From Nemertoderma westbladi (taxonomy: Eukaryota > Xenacoelomorpha > Nemertodermatida > Nemertodermatidae): 30,205 bases of DNA. The stretch spans positions 1 to 30,205 of the forward strand of contig JAUCBJ010005356.1 in NCBI GenBank assembly GCA_032718475.1. The letters run 5' to 3'. Under the pieces are notes generated by a model, which did not search any database, had not been told where the DNA came from, and worked only from the letters and a program-made list of their open reading frames with translations. A program made the translations under genes and the position numbers. This document shows, piece by piece, positions 11,157-20,402 of the stretch (position 1 is the stretch's first letter; every line of letters starts with the position of its first letter).

Positions 11157-11821
11157 TCGTCTTTGTTCAGTTGTTCTCGCGGGATTTCGGTCTGCTGGTC
11201 TGGTTAAGATGTTGTAACCTCACTAGGGGAAGGTGGGGGAATTAGAAACATGGGGTAATTAGAAGCAATGGCTACTACATGCATGCTTTTGTATGTATAG
11301 ACTTGAAATTTTGATGTTTAGTGAGATAAATTATTGGTGATTATTTTTCCAATAGGAATATGGCGTTTATTTTCACTTCTTCATTGTCAAATGGCTGATT
11401 GTATAAAAGATGAAAAAAAAATCAAATTTTCGATTATTTTTTTGCAACTTCACAAATGGATTGTGAGCGATGTCTTATTCCAATTATCTTAAGCAATAGC
11501 TTAATTTAAAGCTTATTATGTCATCTATTCAGTAGACAACCTAATTTAAAGATAGCATAATTAAAAATTTGTTTGTTCAACATAATTTAAAAATGGTCAA
11601 ATTTTGGTGCCATGGGGTAATTGGAAACATTAATTTTTTTAGCTGGTCCTGTTACTTTGGGGACCGTCCTTTTCAACAGTTTCTAATTGTCATACAGCTG
11701 CGTGTACCAGTACACCTATCTGCCTATTGCTTGAGTGCCTGATTTTTTTGGTTATAGAGTGACTACTGACAGTCTGACCATGTGACTAATGACTACTAGC
11801 TGACTAGAAGTCTGACCATAT

Positions 11822-12040
11822 GGTTTCCCTCAATTGGTTAAGTAATCGTTTATTGTTTTGGTTAGAATAGCCCACCTAGGTAACCTGCTGCTTTCCCTCA
11901 ATTGGTAAAGTGGCCGTTTATTGTTTTGGTTAGAAAAGCATGCCTCTGTAATCTGCTCCTTTCCATCATTTTGGAAAGTGGCCGTTTATTGTTTGGGTTT
12001 GAAAAGCCAGCCTCTGTAACCTGCTCTTTTCCCTCAATTT
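11822..12040 (+). repeat. 67-bp tandem repeat, three copies
   Basis: Three diverged units begin near 11822, 11890 and 11957, each holding TTTCC(C/A)TCA, then GTTTATTGTTT(T/G)GGTT and CCTCTGTAACCTGCT-like words. A partial fourth begins near 12025. The array lies inside the pogo-like element. Confidence 0.8.
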
Positions 12041-12049
12041 TACGCAAAA

Positions 12050-12320
12050 CTTCATGGCTGCCTGCGTTGCCTGGGCGTCATACTCTATGGAATCTCTATC
12101 TGCTGCCTTAAAGCACCATTTCCAGTGGTCATGCCACTATTCGGGAGGCTGCATATACCTTTGGAATTCCTGGGGGTACCCTCTGGGAACAAGAAACTTA
12201 AATATAGTGATCCTAATTATATAGGTCAGGTGCATAGATGTTTTCTCGGAAAAGCCAACGAGGAAACATTGGCCCAATATCTGGTGGTAATACGAAAAGC
12301 GGGATTGGGGCTGTGCTGAA
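12050..12320 (+). pseudogene. psq helix-turn-helix relic of a pogo-type transposase
   Basis: Across frames the plus strand encodes YSMESLSAALKHH, then TIREAAYTFGIPGGTLW, then KANEETLAQYLVVIRKAG. This is the order expected in the N-terminal DNA-binding region of pogo/Tigger/jerky transposases, where the helix-turn-helix carries the IREAA--YGIP--TL signature and a SEEE-L--YL segment follows. At least two frameshifts and one stop (after TLWEQET) interrupt it. Nothing resembling the catalytic DDE domain follows. The motif match supports the family; the exact subgroup is unknown. Confidence 0.7.
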
Positions 12321-12645
12321 CCAACAAGAAATTCTAATTTTAATTTAAGTTAAGCTAATTCATTTTAATTTAAATAAATTAAGTTTAATTTAGTTATATA
12401 AAGAGCTATAATTAGTTTTCATATATCCATATTGTTGCTGGATGTCATTTATTCACAAACATGCATATCTCTGTTAATTTTTGAAGGTTTGTGAAACACT
12501 TTAAATATTAAACATATGCGGCAACATAGACATGTTATATATCAAATTGTGTGCAATTTAATCTACATTCCCATGTGGTAATTAGAAATATTCCAATTAC
12601 CCCATGTGAATTTCTGGTTGATTTAACTATTGGGAGGCAAACCCT

Positions 12646-12680
12646 GTTTCCATTTACCCCATTGTGGGGTAAATGGAAAC
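12646..12680. repeat. Perfect hairpin with 16-bp stem
   Basis: GTTTCCATTTACCCCA pairs perfectly with TGGGGTAAATGGAAAC across a TTG loop. The arm resembles the element's own end motif (GTTTCTAATTCCCCCA), so it may be a nested terminal repeat. Confidence 0.9.
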
Positions 12681-12699
12681 AATCTCGACTTAAAAAAAA

Positions 12700-12742
12700 T
12701 CTCGTCTGCCTGTCACTACCAGATAGTGATAGGCAGACGAGA
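12700..12742. repeat. Hairpin with 19-bp stem
   Basis: TCTCGTCTGCCTGTCACTA pairs with TAGTGATAGGCAGACGAGA with one G-T pair, around a 5-base loop. It lies 19 bp from the hairpin at 12646-12680. Confidence 0.9.
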
Positions 12743-12883
12743 TAGGGTGTTCTATTGTTAGCAGAGAGATGCATGATTCCAAATCTATAGTTATATTTCC
12801 TCTATGAATGTTTGTGTAGAAATGAGGGCACTTTTAATTTTTTAAAATCCAAAAAGTGTTTCTAATTCCCCCACTTTCCCCTA

Positions 12884-15879
12884 CAGGGTGTATGTATGGA
12901 AGAGGGTTTAGCAGGTGGCGGTATTGACTCGAGTGTCGAGATTTCGGATGGTACCGGTAACTCATTCCAGCATTCCGGTCCCGGTCGTTGCGTTGTCAAT
13001 ATGACAGTATGACTCGACTGCCCGGTGTCGGTCGATGCAGATGTCCTCAGTGGTCACCCAGGTACCCGGTCCGGTAAGCCTAGCCCTGTAGCCGGGGCAG
13101 TGGCCGTCAATCAGCAGACCAGGTTGAACAAGGTGCACAGACAGACAGAGGAGACAACACCGAGGTGGTGGCGGCGTTAATAAATAGCAGAATATACCCC
13201 AGTACCCAGACAGCCAGACAGACAGACAGACAGTAGACAGAGATTGAACTCAGCAGCCACTCAGTACAGCAGTAATATAAATACAGAAATATGAGCACTG
13301 AGCAGCTGTACAATTCTTAACAACATACTGACATAAGGCCTAAGGCTAAGAGTCTAGAAAACCCGAGTTTGCGACCACCATCCAGGTATTCCTGTATTCT
13401 TTGATCGTCGATAGGTAAGCCTAAACGTTAACTTATCAATTTCCGAGCAGATATTCGCGAACATAGATTTGGTAATTATGATAAAGAGCTGGTCGATTCA
13501 CCTGAAATTAGTTCCAGGCTTAGTCACTTCGCAGTTCCGATCCAGGCAGCCAGGTTCAGACTGGAACGCACTCCAAAAGTGAGACAATCACACCGTCATA
13601 TGCGGCTGCACAGAGGGGACTGAAAGTATCCACAACACGCCCTGAAAACAAAACCACTTCGTGGCAGGGCCAAAGGCAGAACAACTATAGTGGCTACAGT
13701 GGAAACAACACCCCTGGGGCGGACATATGCAACCAAAACAATAAACCATCCGAGTCAGACCTGGACGAAGTATGCGGAACGCTATACAGAGAGCGTTATA
13801 ATACAAACAGTGGCGTATTCAGGGGTAGTGACTAATGGCGCCCCGAGGCGAGAGTTGATAAGCCGCCCCCGACCCCCCCCATTAATATACTGTCTACTGT
13901 ATACCTGCCCACTATTATTTTAAAAAAATTATAACATTATTTCATGTGTTCTTGTAGGGAAAGACGTGCTTTATTTATCATTACATCAATATGCTAACTA
14001 GGATTTTAAATTATTGCAGATGTACAGTATAAAAATGTAAGAAAATAAAAATAAATTAATCACAAATATCACTGCGATATGGCGAAGTTTTTTTTATGGG
14101 GGAGGGGGGGGGGGACTTTTTTGACCTTATATTCCAGTCCATGGTGAAATACATATTGATAAAACGCCGTGGCGTTTATTCGAGGAAGGCGTTTAATTAA
14201 TATGCTTGGATGAGGATGGCCATTGAGCTTTTATTTAAGGGGGGGGGGGGGGCAATCAGAGATGGACACGGGCCGGGCCAGGCCAGGCCGGGCTTGGGCC
14301 GCATTCTAAATTTTGGAAAGACCGCTATTGTTGAATAATTATATTATCCAGGTAAACAAAACACAAAAATATGAAATACTGTCATCATGTGACTACTGGT
14401 TCAGTTGGCTATTTTGTTGGTGTAGTAGTTACGTAGTTTTCCACCGTCACCCGCTACTGTACTGTTATATCAATTGTTTTGTATTATCTACTATCAGCTT
14501 TTATCGAACTATATCAGAGATCCAATAATATCAGGTAATAAGAACAAACTCTCTTTTCATTCGCACCGGCATCAACATCAGCCATCAGTTATTATTATAA
14601 GCGCGGCGATGCATTATGGGGATCCTTTATGGTGTTAAGGTTATGGCTAGTTACCGGTAGTGATAATAGCGCAGCGTAGCTATTTCACCTCTACCATAAT
14701 GAGTAAAATGCCAATGCCAACTGTTTGCACAATCAACGACCGGTAATATATATAAGGGGAAATACTAGGCTGACACATTGGTGGCCCTCCAATCGATACA
14801 CTTACTAAAACCCTGACATGTGCTGGCCTCCCATTGGGCATTTGACGAAGCGGTAAGTGATGTACTGTACGTAATGAAGCGGTAAGCCAGCGGTACACTA
14901 CCCAGAGCCCGTTCACACCCAACGGTAACTGATTGTCATCTTATCTGTCGACTGTGAATTCAACAGGAAATTACATTAATTGTTTTATCAATGTTTAAAT
15001 GGGCTGCGGTAAACCGCGCGGTTTAGCGCACAACTACGTTCACAGTCAGCGGTGTACTGCTGGCCCTGCGGTACACCGCGCAGTGTACCGTTCCGTTGGA
15101 AATGAAAAGGCCTTTAGGCCCTTAGTTGGCCTCTGTCCACTGGTGTGGATGGTTAATCCACTGCTCAGCTCGTTCTATTGCATATACTATTACTATACAT
15201 TTAATAGCAATCTATTGATTGCAGCGTTATGGCATCAATTAATCCATAATTAGGTGTCAGAAGACGTCTATTAGGGTGTATTTGTACTAACTAATTGATG
15301 ACACCTGTCAAATAGGGTCTAATTAGCCTAATTAGGAGGTGTTGCGATATATGGTGTTGTGTGTAAAACAACCCGTTATACAGTATAGAACAGATTAGAT
15401 AAGTCGTATTGATGTACAACCGTAATTAGATAGGGTAAATAAAATACACAGGTTCGGTTATATTCACTCGATTTTATACAGTACAGTATGTAGCCCTATT
15501 TACGTAATTTTATCTTAAAACCTTAGTATATCAATTTGCGGTGGCAAACTTCTATAAAACAAAACATGAATTTGCCGTTTCTTAATATCTATCGAATCTA
15601 ATATATATTTGTGCTAATTTAATTTACATTTCTCTATAAATCTGTAAAGGCTTTTGCGTAATTAGCCGGTTATTTTCCCCGTAAAGTACTCTGTAGTTGG
15701 TTTACCAGGCATAAAAAGGCCGTGTCCTTACTGTACTGGTGTTTTAGAGGACATAAAAGTCATTTCTTCTGTATGTGTACTTTAGAGGACATAATCCGCA
15801 ATTTTATGACGCAATAAGCCGGATCCTCTTGAAACAGTGTCGCTACCATGACGACGGCTAACAGCTGATATTGCCACGT
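12884..15879. other. Non-coding DNA with simple repeats
   Basis: No gene is supported. A CAGA-type microsatellite lies at about 13200-13232. G runs lie at 14104-14114 and 14239-14252. GGGCC-rich words follow at 14268-14300. Between 14850 and 15110 there are several interleaved palindromes (for example AAACCGCGCGGTTT). Upstream of the BEL left half, TTTAGAGGACATAA occurs twice (about 15743 and 15780). Open frames on both strands are short and lack motifs. Confidence 0.5.
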
Positions 15880-15888
15880 AGAACATCT

Positions 15889-15925
15889 CTTTGTTCTTTG
15901 TTCTCTCTTTGTTCGGTCGACCAAT
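15889..15925 (+). promoter_or_regulatory. Possible LTR promoter elements: three CTTTGTTC words and CCAAT
   Basis: CTTTGTTC occurs at 15889-15896, 15896-15903 and 15907-15914, resembling SOX/HMG-box sites. CCAAT at 15921-15925 follows. Their position near the start of the LTR-like region suggests an enhancer or promoter. The function is an inference. Confidence 0.35.
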
Positions 15926-16594
15926 CAGAGCGTTTTTTGCCTCTGTGTTAGATGGTAGATAGAAACTCGTGGAGTTGAGTGAGTGTATTTGATTCTGTCC
16001 ACAGCCTACAACACCGGCGTGGAACCTCCGTGTTTCAGTGTTTAGTTCAACATTAGTAGGCTTAATTATAGAACGTATATCCGTTATCTAATCTAATCAT
16101 ATCTCATAACTTAACATATCATACATATCTTACTTAACATTACTGCTTTTGCTGTCGGTTATTCATTATATTTGTTGATGGAATATTATATTTGGAATAC
16201 TGATCAATAGACAGACACCCCAATCTTCTTGATATACTAAAGGTTAGAGAGACCGGTTACATATAAACGATTGCGACTTATGTTAAGTGGTTTGAAGTGA
16301 ATCTAATGCTATTTTATAGGCCCTACATGTATTGTCTGTTATTCTCTTTGTATGTGACTAAAATTAGTGAAGGTCGGCAGATTGGTGTGCAGCATTGTGC
16401 AGCATTGTGTATGATTGTGATTGATAACGAAGCATCTCCTAAAGAATGCGCCATATACGTGAATCTATAGCCATCCCGTTGCGTCTGGTGTAAGTCATAA
16501 CTCTGTTTATATATTTAGAGCGCCACGTCCTAAAGGAACTGTTAATATTTCCCGAAAGTGAATAATATTTGTCAGAGATTACATATATTACGAT

Positions 16595-16800
16595 CAGTCG
16601 AATAATACAGTAGGCTTGCACCTCAATCAAGTTAAGCTTCCGAATCCAGTCTCCCGGGTATATCCAGCGGGTGAATGATTGCGCATAGACTGGCTTCGGC
16701 TAATGTAGTGTATCAAATACTCGTCATAGGCTAAAGACTATCTATCATCTAAAAGACATCCCAATTTGGCAGGTTAAACTGCCAAAGGTCTTAAAAGCGC
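16595..16800 (+). repeat. Structured LTR-end module, copy B
   Basis: Second copy of the module. One stem pairs 16646-16652 (CCAGTCT) with 16687-16693 (AGACTGG), with an inner CCCG (16653-16656) and CGGG (16668-16671). A hairpin pairs 16765-16772 (TTTGGCAG) with 16779-16786 (CTGCCAAA) around GTTAAA, extended by AAGAC (16753-16757) and GTCTT (16788-16792). Compared with copies A and C, changes in both stems are matched on the opposite arm. It is likely an RNA structure in the transcript leader. Confidence 0.75.
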
Positions 16801-16991
16801 AAACAATAATGGATATACGCCTCTAGATTGCGGTGTAAGCAATCAAGTCGAAAGTACCGGTCGACCGGTAATCTGTAGGCCTAACTGCCTGATCACCCGG
16901 ACCGGTACCTACAGCAGTACAGGTACATCAGTATTGTTCGATTGTGGTATTGTATACCGGTAGGCTGTTTAAGAGATTAGGGACTGTACAC

Positions 16992-18395
16992 TAGGGCGGT
17001 GCGTTTTTTACTTTTTTTTAATTTCATTGTTCTACCGGTGCACAAAAGTTGCCAAATGGTAAAAAAATAAGGCAAAAAAAATTTCTTTAAATTTCGTCAA
17101 TATCTTCACGGATCCCAAGAGGGTTGAAATTTTGAGCCATCGCGATGCACCATAATGAAATTTATAACAATATAACACATTGATGAAAGATCAATGACTC
17201 AAGAAGGAACTTCCTGCATGCATCAAATGTCATCAAATGTGTCCAAACTTAGTTAGATACCAAAATTTTAATTTTTTGATCAAGGGAACTAGTGCCACAG
17301 GCACATAGCCAGAACCTACCCTTTGGCGCAAATGACGATTATTCTCAAATTTCGCGATGGCCACCTTCTAGTTCTCCTACTACATTAATATTATGCTCAT
17401 TAGAACCGCAATGATCGATTTAGTGGGGGTAGACACCATCAAAACAAGCATAGAGCGAATAGTTCTTGAGATATTGCAGCACAAGTCAACATTACCGCCT
17501 TGATAGATTTAATGACAACTACACAAAAATGTTACTTCTAATTATCTTAAGGCATCAAAAATATACACATCACTGCAACTAATTGATTTAGTGTATACAA
17601 ACACCTTCAAAATGAAAGAGTAGTGAATAATTCACTACAGTTTTTTTACAAAATGTGTGGAATGGATCAACTCAATATCAAGTATTAATTGGTGGACATA
17701 GTCTTGACATTTTGTAAAATAACTCAAGACTCAATAACTCACTAATGACTCTACTCTTATTTCGAAGGTGTCTACATCAACTATATCGATCATTTCTGTG
17801 ATGTGTCTATTCTTGATTCCTGGAGATAATTCAAAGTATCATTTTTAGTGTATTTGTCCATATCACATCAAGGCGGTGATATAGACTTGTGCCGGACTTC
17901 ACATTTTCTGCGATATCTCAAGAACTATTCGATCTACGTTTGTTTTGAAGGTGTCTACCCCCACTAAATCGGTCATTGCGGTTCTAATGAGCATAATATT
18001 AATATAGTAGGAGAACTCAAAGTTAGCCATCGCGAAAATTGAGAATAAGCATCACTTGCGCCAAATGGTAGGTTATGGCCTTGTGCCAGTGGCACTAGTT
18101 CCATTGATCCAAAAATTTAAATTTTGGTATCTAACTAAGTTTGGACCCATTTGATGACATATGATGCATGCAGGAAGTTCTTTCTTGAGTCATTGATCTT
18201 TCATCAATGTGTTATATTGTTATAAATTTCAATATGGTGCATCGCGATGGCTCAAAATTTCAACCCTCTTGGGATCCGTGAAGATATAGACGAAATTTAA
18301 AGAAATTGTTTTTGCCTTATTTTTTAACCATTTGGCAACTTTTGTGCACCGGTAGAACAATGAAATCGAAAAAAAGTAAAAATCGCACCACCCTA
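16992..18395. mobile_element. Foldback hAT-type MITE inserted in the BEL leader
   Basis: The ends are inverted: TAGGGCGGTGCG on the left and CGCACCACCCTA on the right. The flanking 8-bp CTGTACAC is duplicated at 16984-16991 and 18396-18403, the target duplication size of hAT elements. Almost the whole element is one inverted repeat, with arms of about 650 bp (for example CATCGCGATG at about 17138 and 18241) and a short spacer near 17660-17700. It has no transposase frame, so it depends on another element. A transcript would fold into a very long hairpin. Confidence 0.9.
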
Positions 18396-18499
18396 CTGTA
18401 CACCCCTTGTTTCTTTTGGAGCTTACTTATTTCTGTCAGTTTTATTTATTTGTAGGCCAGTATTGAGCAGAAGGCGTGTAAGCCTGCTCAGATTGTATA

Positions 18500-19079
18500 G
18501 ATAATTTGTAGGCTTGACTGTTGTCTAACTGTTGTTAAGTCTGAACGGATTGCAGTGTGTGTAGAGCATCTGTCCGATAAAGTGCTAGTTAGGAACGTAG
18601 GGGCTTCAAGTGCTGTGAGGTAAACCCCCTGTGAAAGAATAAGTCGTACTACTAGGTTAGAACGCATACTAACTAATCATTTCGGAGTCTGCATATACTG
18701 TAGTTTATTTAGGCTTGATAGTAGTCTGCCATCGTTTGGTCTGTACTTTGTTTGTGTAATCTGTACGGGTAGCATATAATTCTTATTTAGATAATTTGTA
18801 GGCTGGATAGTTGTCCGGCTGTTGTTGGGTCTTGGGAGATTTCGGTGTATGTAGAGTGTATGTCCGATAAAGTGCCAGTTGGGAACGTAGGGGCTTCCAG
18901 TGCTGTGAGGTAAACCCCCTCTGAAAGAATAAGTCGTACTACTAGGTTAGAACGCATACTAACTAACCATTTCGGAGTCTGCATATACCGTAGTTTGTTT
19001 GGGCTTGATAGTAGTCTGTCAGTATTTGGTCTGCATTTTGTTTGAGTAGTCTGTACGCGTAGCGTAATATTTATTATTC
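18500..19079 (+). repeat. 290-bp tandem duplication in the BEL leader
   Basis: Two head-to-tail units of 290 bp (18500-18789 and 18790-19079). The middle part, from GTCCGATAAAGTGC to GGAGTCTGCATATA, is nearly identical between units; the edges are more diverged. Each unit carries AGGGG and CCCCT (ending at 18630 and 18920) that can close a hairpin. It lies between the module and gag, inside the untranslated leader. Confidence 0.9.
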
Positions 19080-20021
19080 AGAGTTTATGCTATTATTCGC
19101 AACATTCATTCCCCAAGTTTATTCCTACAGTAATTGTGCTTGTTATACATACCGTTATAGTTAAACTAACTCCGGTACTACATCAGGGCTGCTTGGCGTA
19201 GGTAAAGACTGGAGATTTTATGCTTTGGTCACTCCGGCAGATACCGTGGTTCTTTTAGCTGTTCAAGTATTTTTAACGACTGATTATTTGTTGTACAAGT
19301 ACTTGTACCTAATTTAGGGTTTAGTGTACAGTGCTTTCCGAAAGCAATTAGTGTGTAGGCAGTATATTTGTGTTGTAAAGTGGTTAATAGGCACGTTGGT
19401 TCTGGTAGACCGCGGTAATTAACTTCTGGGTAGGAACACTCCGTGATACATAACATAGTACCTATAGCGATATGGCTATAGGTCGTCAGACGGTGGTATT
19501 TTTCCTATCTGGACAGCGCAATATATTTACTACTACTTATTATTTTCAAATACCGTAGTAACCTGTCCGTTGTAATAACCAGATATTCTAACCCTTTGTT
19601 AGGCTGGTTAGTAGACTTCTTGTAAAATTACCCTAAAAATTCGTACTGGTATATTTTTGTGTTTATTTAGAGATTGTAATCTCAACCCGAATTGTAAGTA
19701 ATTTGTAGTATTAAGTAACTTAGGTAAATTAGAATTATTTGTTTTAGTGTCCAACAAGTAGCACTTCACTGAGAGCGCACAGCTTCTGTGTAGTGACTCC
19801 CCCCAGAAATAATAACATTTATTTCAAATATTGACAAAACCCATTATAGGGGTATATATATTATAAATCAACTCAAACGATTTATAAATAGTAGGCCTGC
19901 CATACAACAACTAGGTCTCAATATCAGTTGGACTACTGCTTAAATAACGGTAATAAAGTAAGTTAAAGTAACCAAGTAATCCCTAAAAATTCAGAAATTC
20001 AATTATTTAAAATAATTGACA
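19080..20021 (+). other. BEL leader, unstructured part
   Basis: No convincing frame is seen before gag. The region is AT-rich with several ATG triplets and stops. It belongs to an unusually long leader of about 3.6 kb, or 2.2 kb without the hAT insert. Confidence 0.45.
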
Positions 20022-20270
20022 TACCGGTATTTACCATAGGCTTATTATATTTATTTCTATAAATTTAGGCTGAAATTATACCGGTATTCTGTAATTAATT
20101 CTAGTCATGATTATACTTATATATACTATAAGTGTAAGCTGCGTACCGGTATTCACAATAGGCCTATTATATATTTATATATATTTGTACTGAAATTACC
20201 TACCGGTATTCTGTGACAAACCTAGTCTGTAATAATACTTATATATACCATAAGCATACCGGTGCTATAA
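20022..20270 (+). repeat. TACCGGTATT tandem repeat before gag
   Basis: Units beginning TACCGGTATT(T/C)AC at 20022 and 20144, with a third start at 20257, repeat at 122 and 113 bp. Each holds an AATAGGCCTATTA-like word, a second TACCGGTATTCTGT and TACTTATATATAC. Confidence 0.8.
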
Positions 20271-20402
20271 TATATTATATATATATCACGCTACACTGAG
20301 TAGCAGTATCGGTAATTAATTACTAGGCTAACAGTTAATACTGAATTACTAGACTTGCATAGACTGTAATATAGCAGTAAGCATTCAACTGTGCAAACAA
20401 AC

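Larger units (their letters stand above)
11226..12881. mobile_element. pogo-like DNA transposon, decayed
   Basis: Inverted ends match closely: the left end reads GGGGAAGGTGGGGGAATTAG and the right end, reversed, GGGGAAAGTGGGGGAATTAG. Each is bordered by TA (11224-11225 and 12882-12883), the duplicated target expected of the Tc1/mariner/pogo superfamily. Inside is a helix-turn-helix relic of the psq type found at the N-terminus of pogo/Tigger transposases, a threefold 67-bp repeat, and two near-perfect hairpins. No DDE catalytic domain is seen, so it cannot move by itself. It lies a few bases beyond the stop that precedes the zinc-finger start. Confidence 0.75.
15880..16806 (+). repeat. BEL/Pao left LTR-like region
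   Basis: This stretch is similar, by eye at roughly three quarters or more of positions, to 26698-27680 on the opposite strand. Shared anchors are TTCAACATTAGTAGG, GGTTATTCATTATATTTGTTG, TTATGTTAAGTGGTTTGAAG, AAAGAATGCGCCATATA and CCTAAAGGAACTGTTAATATT. In the plus direction it precedes the leader and gag; in the minus copy it precedes RNase H. That fits a 5' LTR. Near its start are a CCAAT box (15921-15925) and three CTTTGTTC words. The exact TG...CA ends and the primer binding site could not be fixed, so both boundaries are approximate. The last 210 bp are the structured module. Confidence 0.65.

Noticed and set aside
16595-16800. Hammerhead ribozyme or tRNA-derived SINE in the structured module
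   Set aside because: No hammerhead core (CTGATGA with GAAA) is present, and A/B-box-like matches are weak, so I keep it as an unassigned structured module.
18500-19079. CRISPR array
   Set aside because: There are only two long direct repeats without short-repeat/spacer periodicity, in an animal genome.
20391-20402. Upstream GTG as gag start
   Set aside because: The frame is open to GTG 20391, but in a eukaryote ATG 20403 four codons later is the sensible start.
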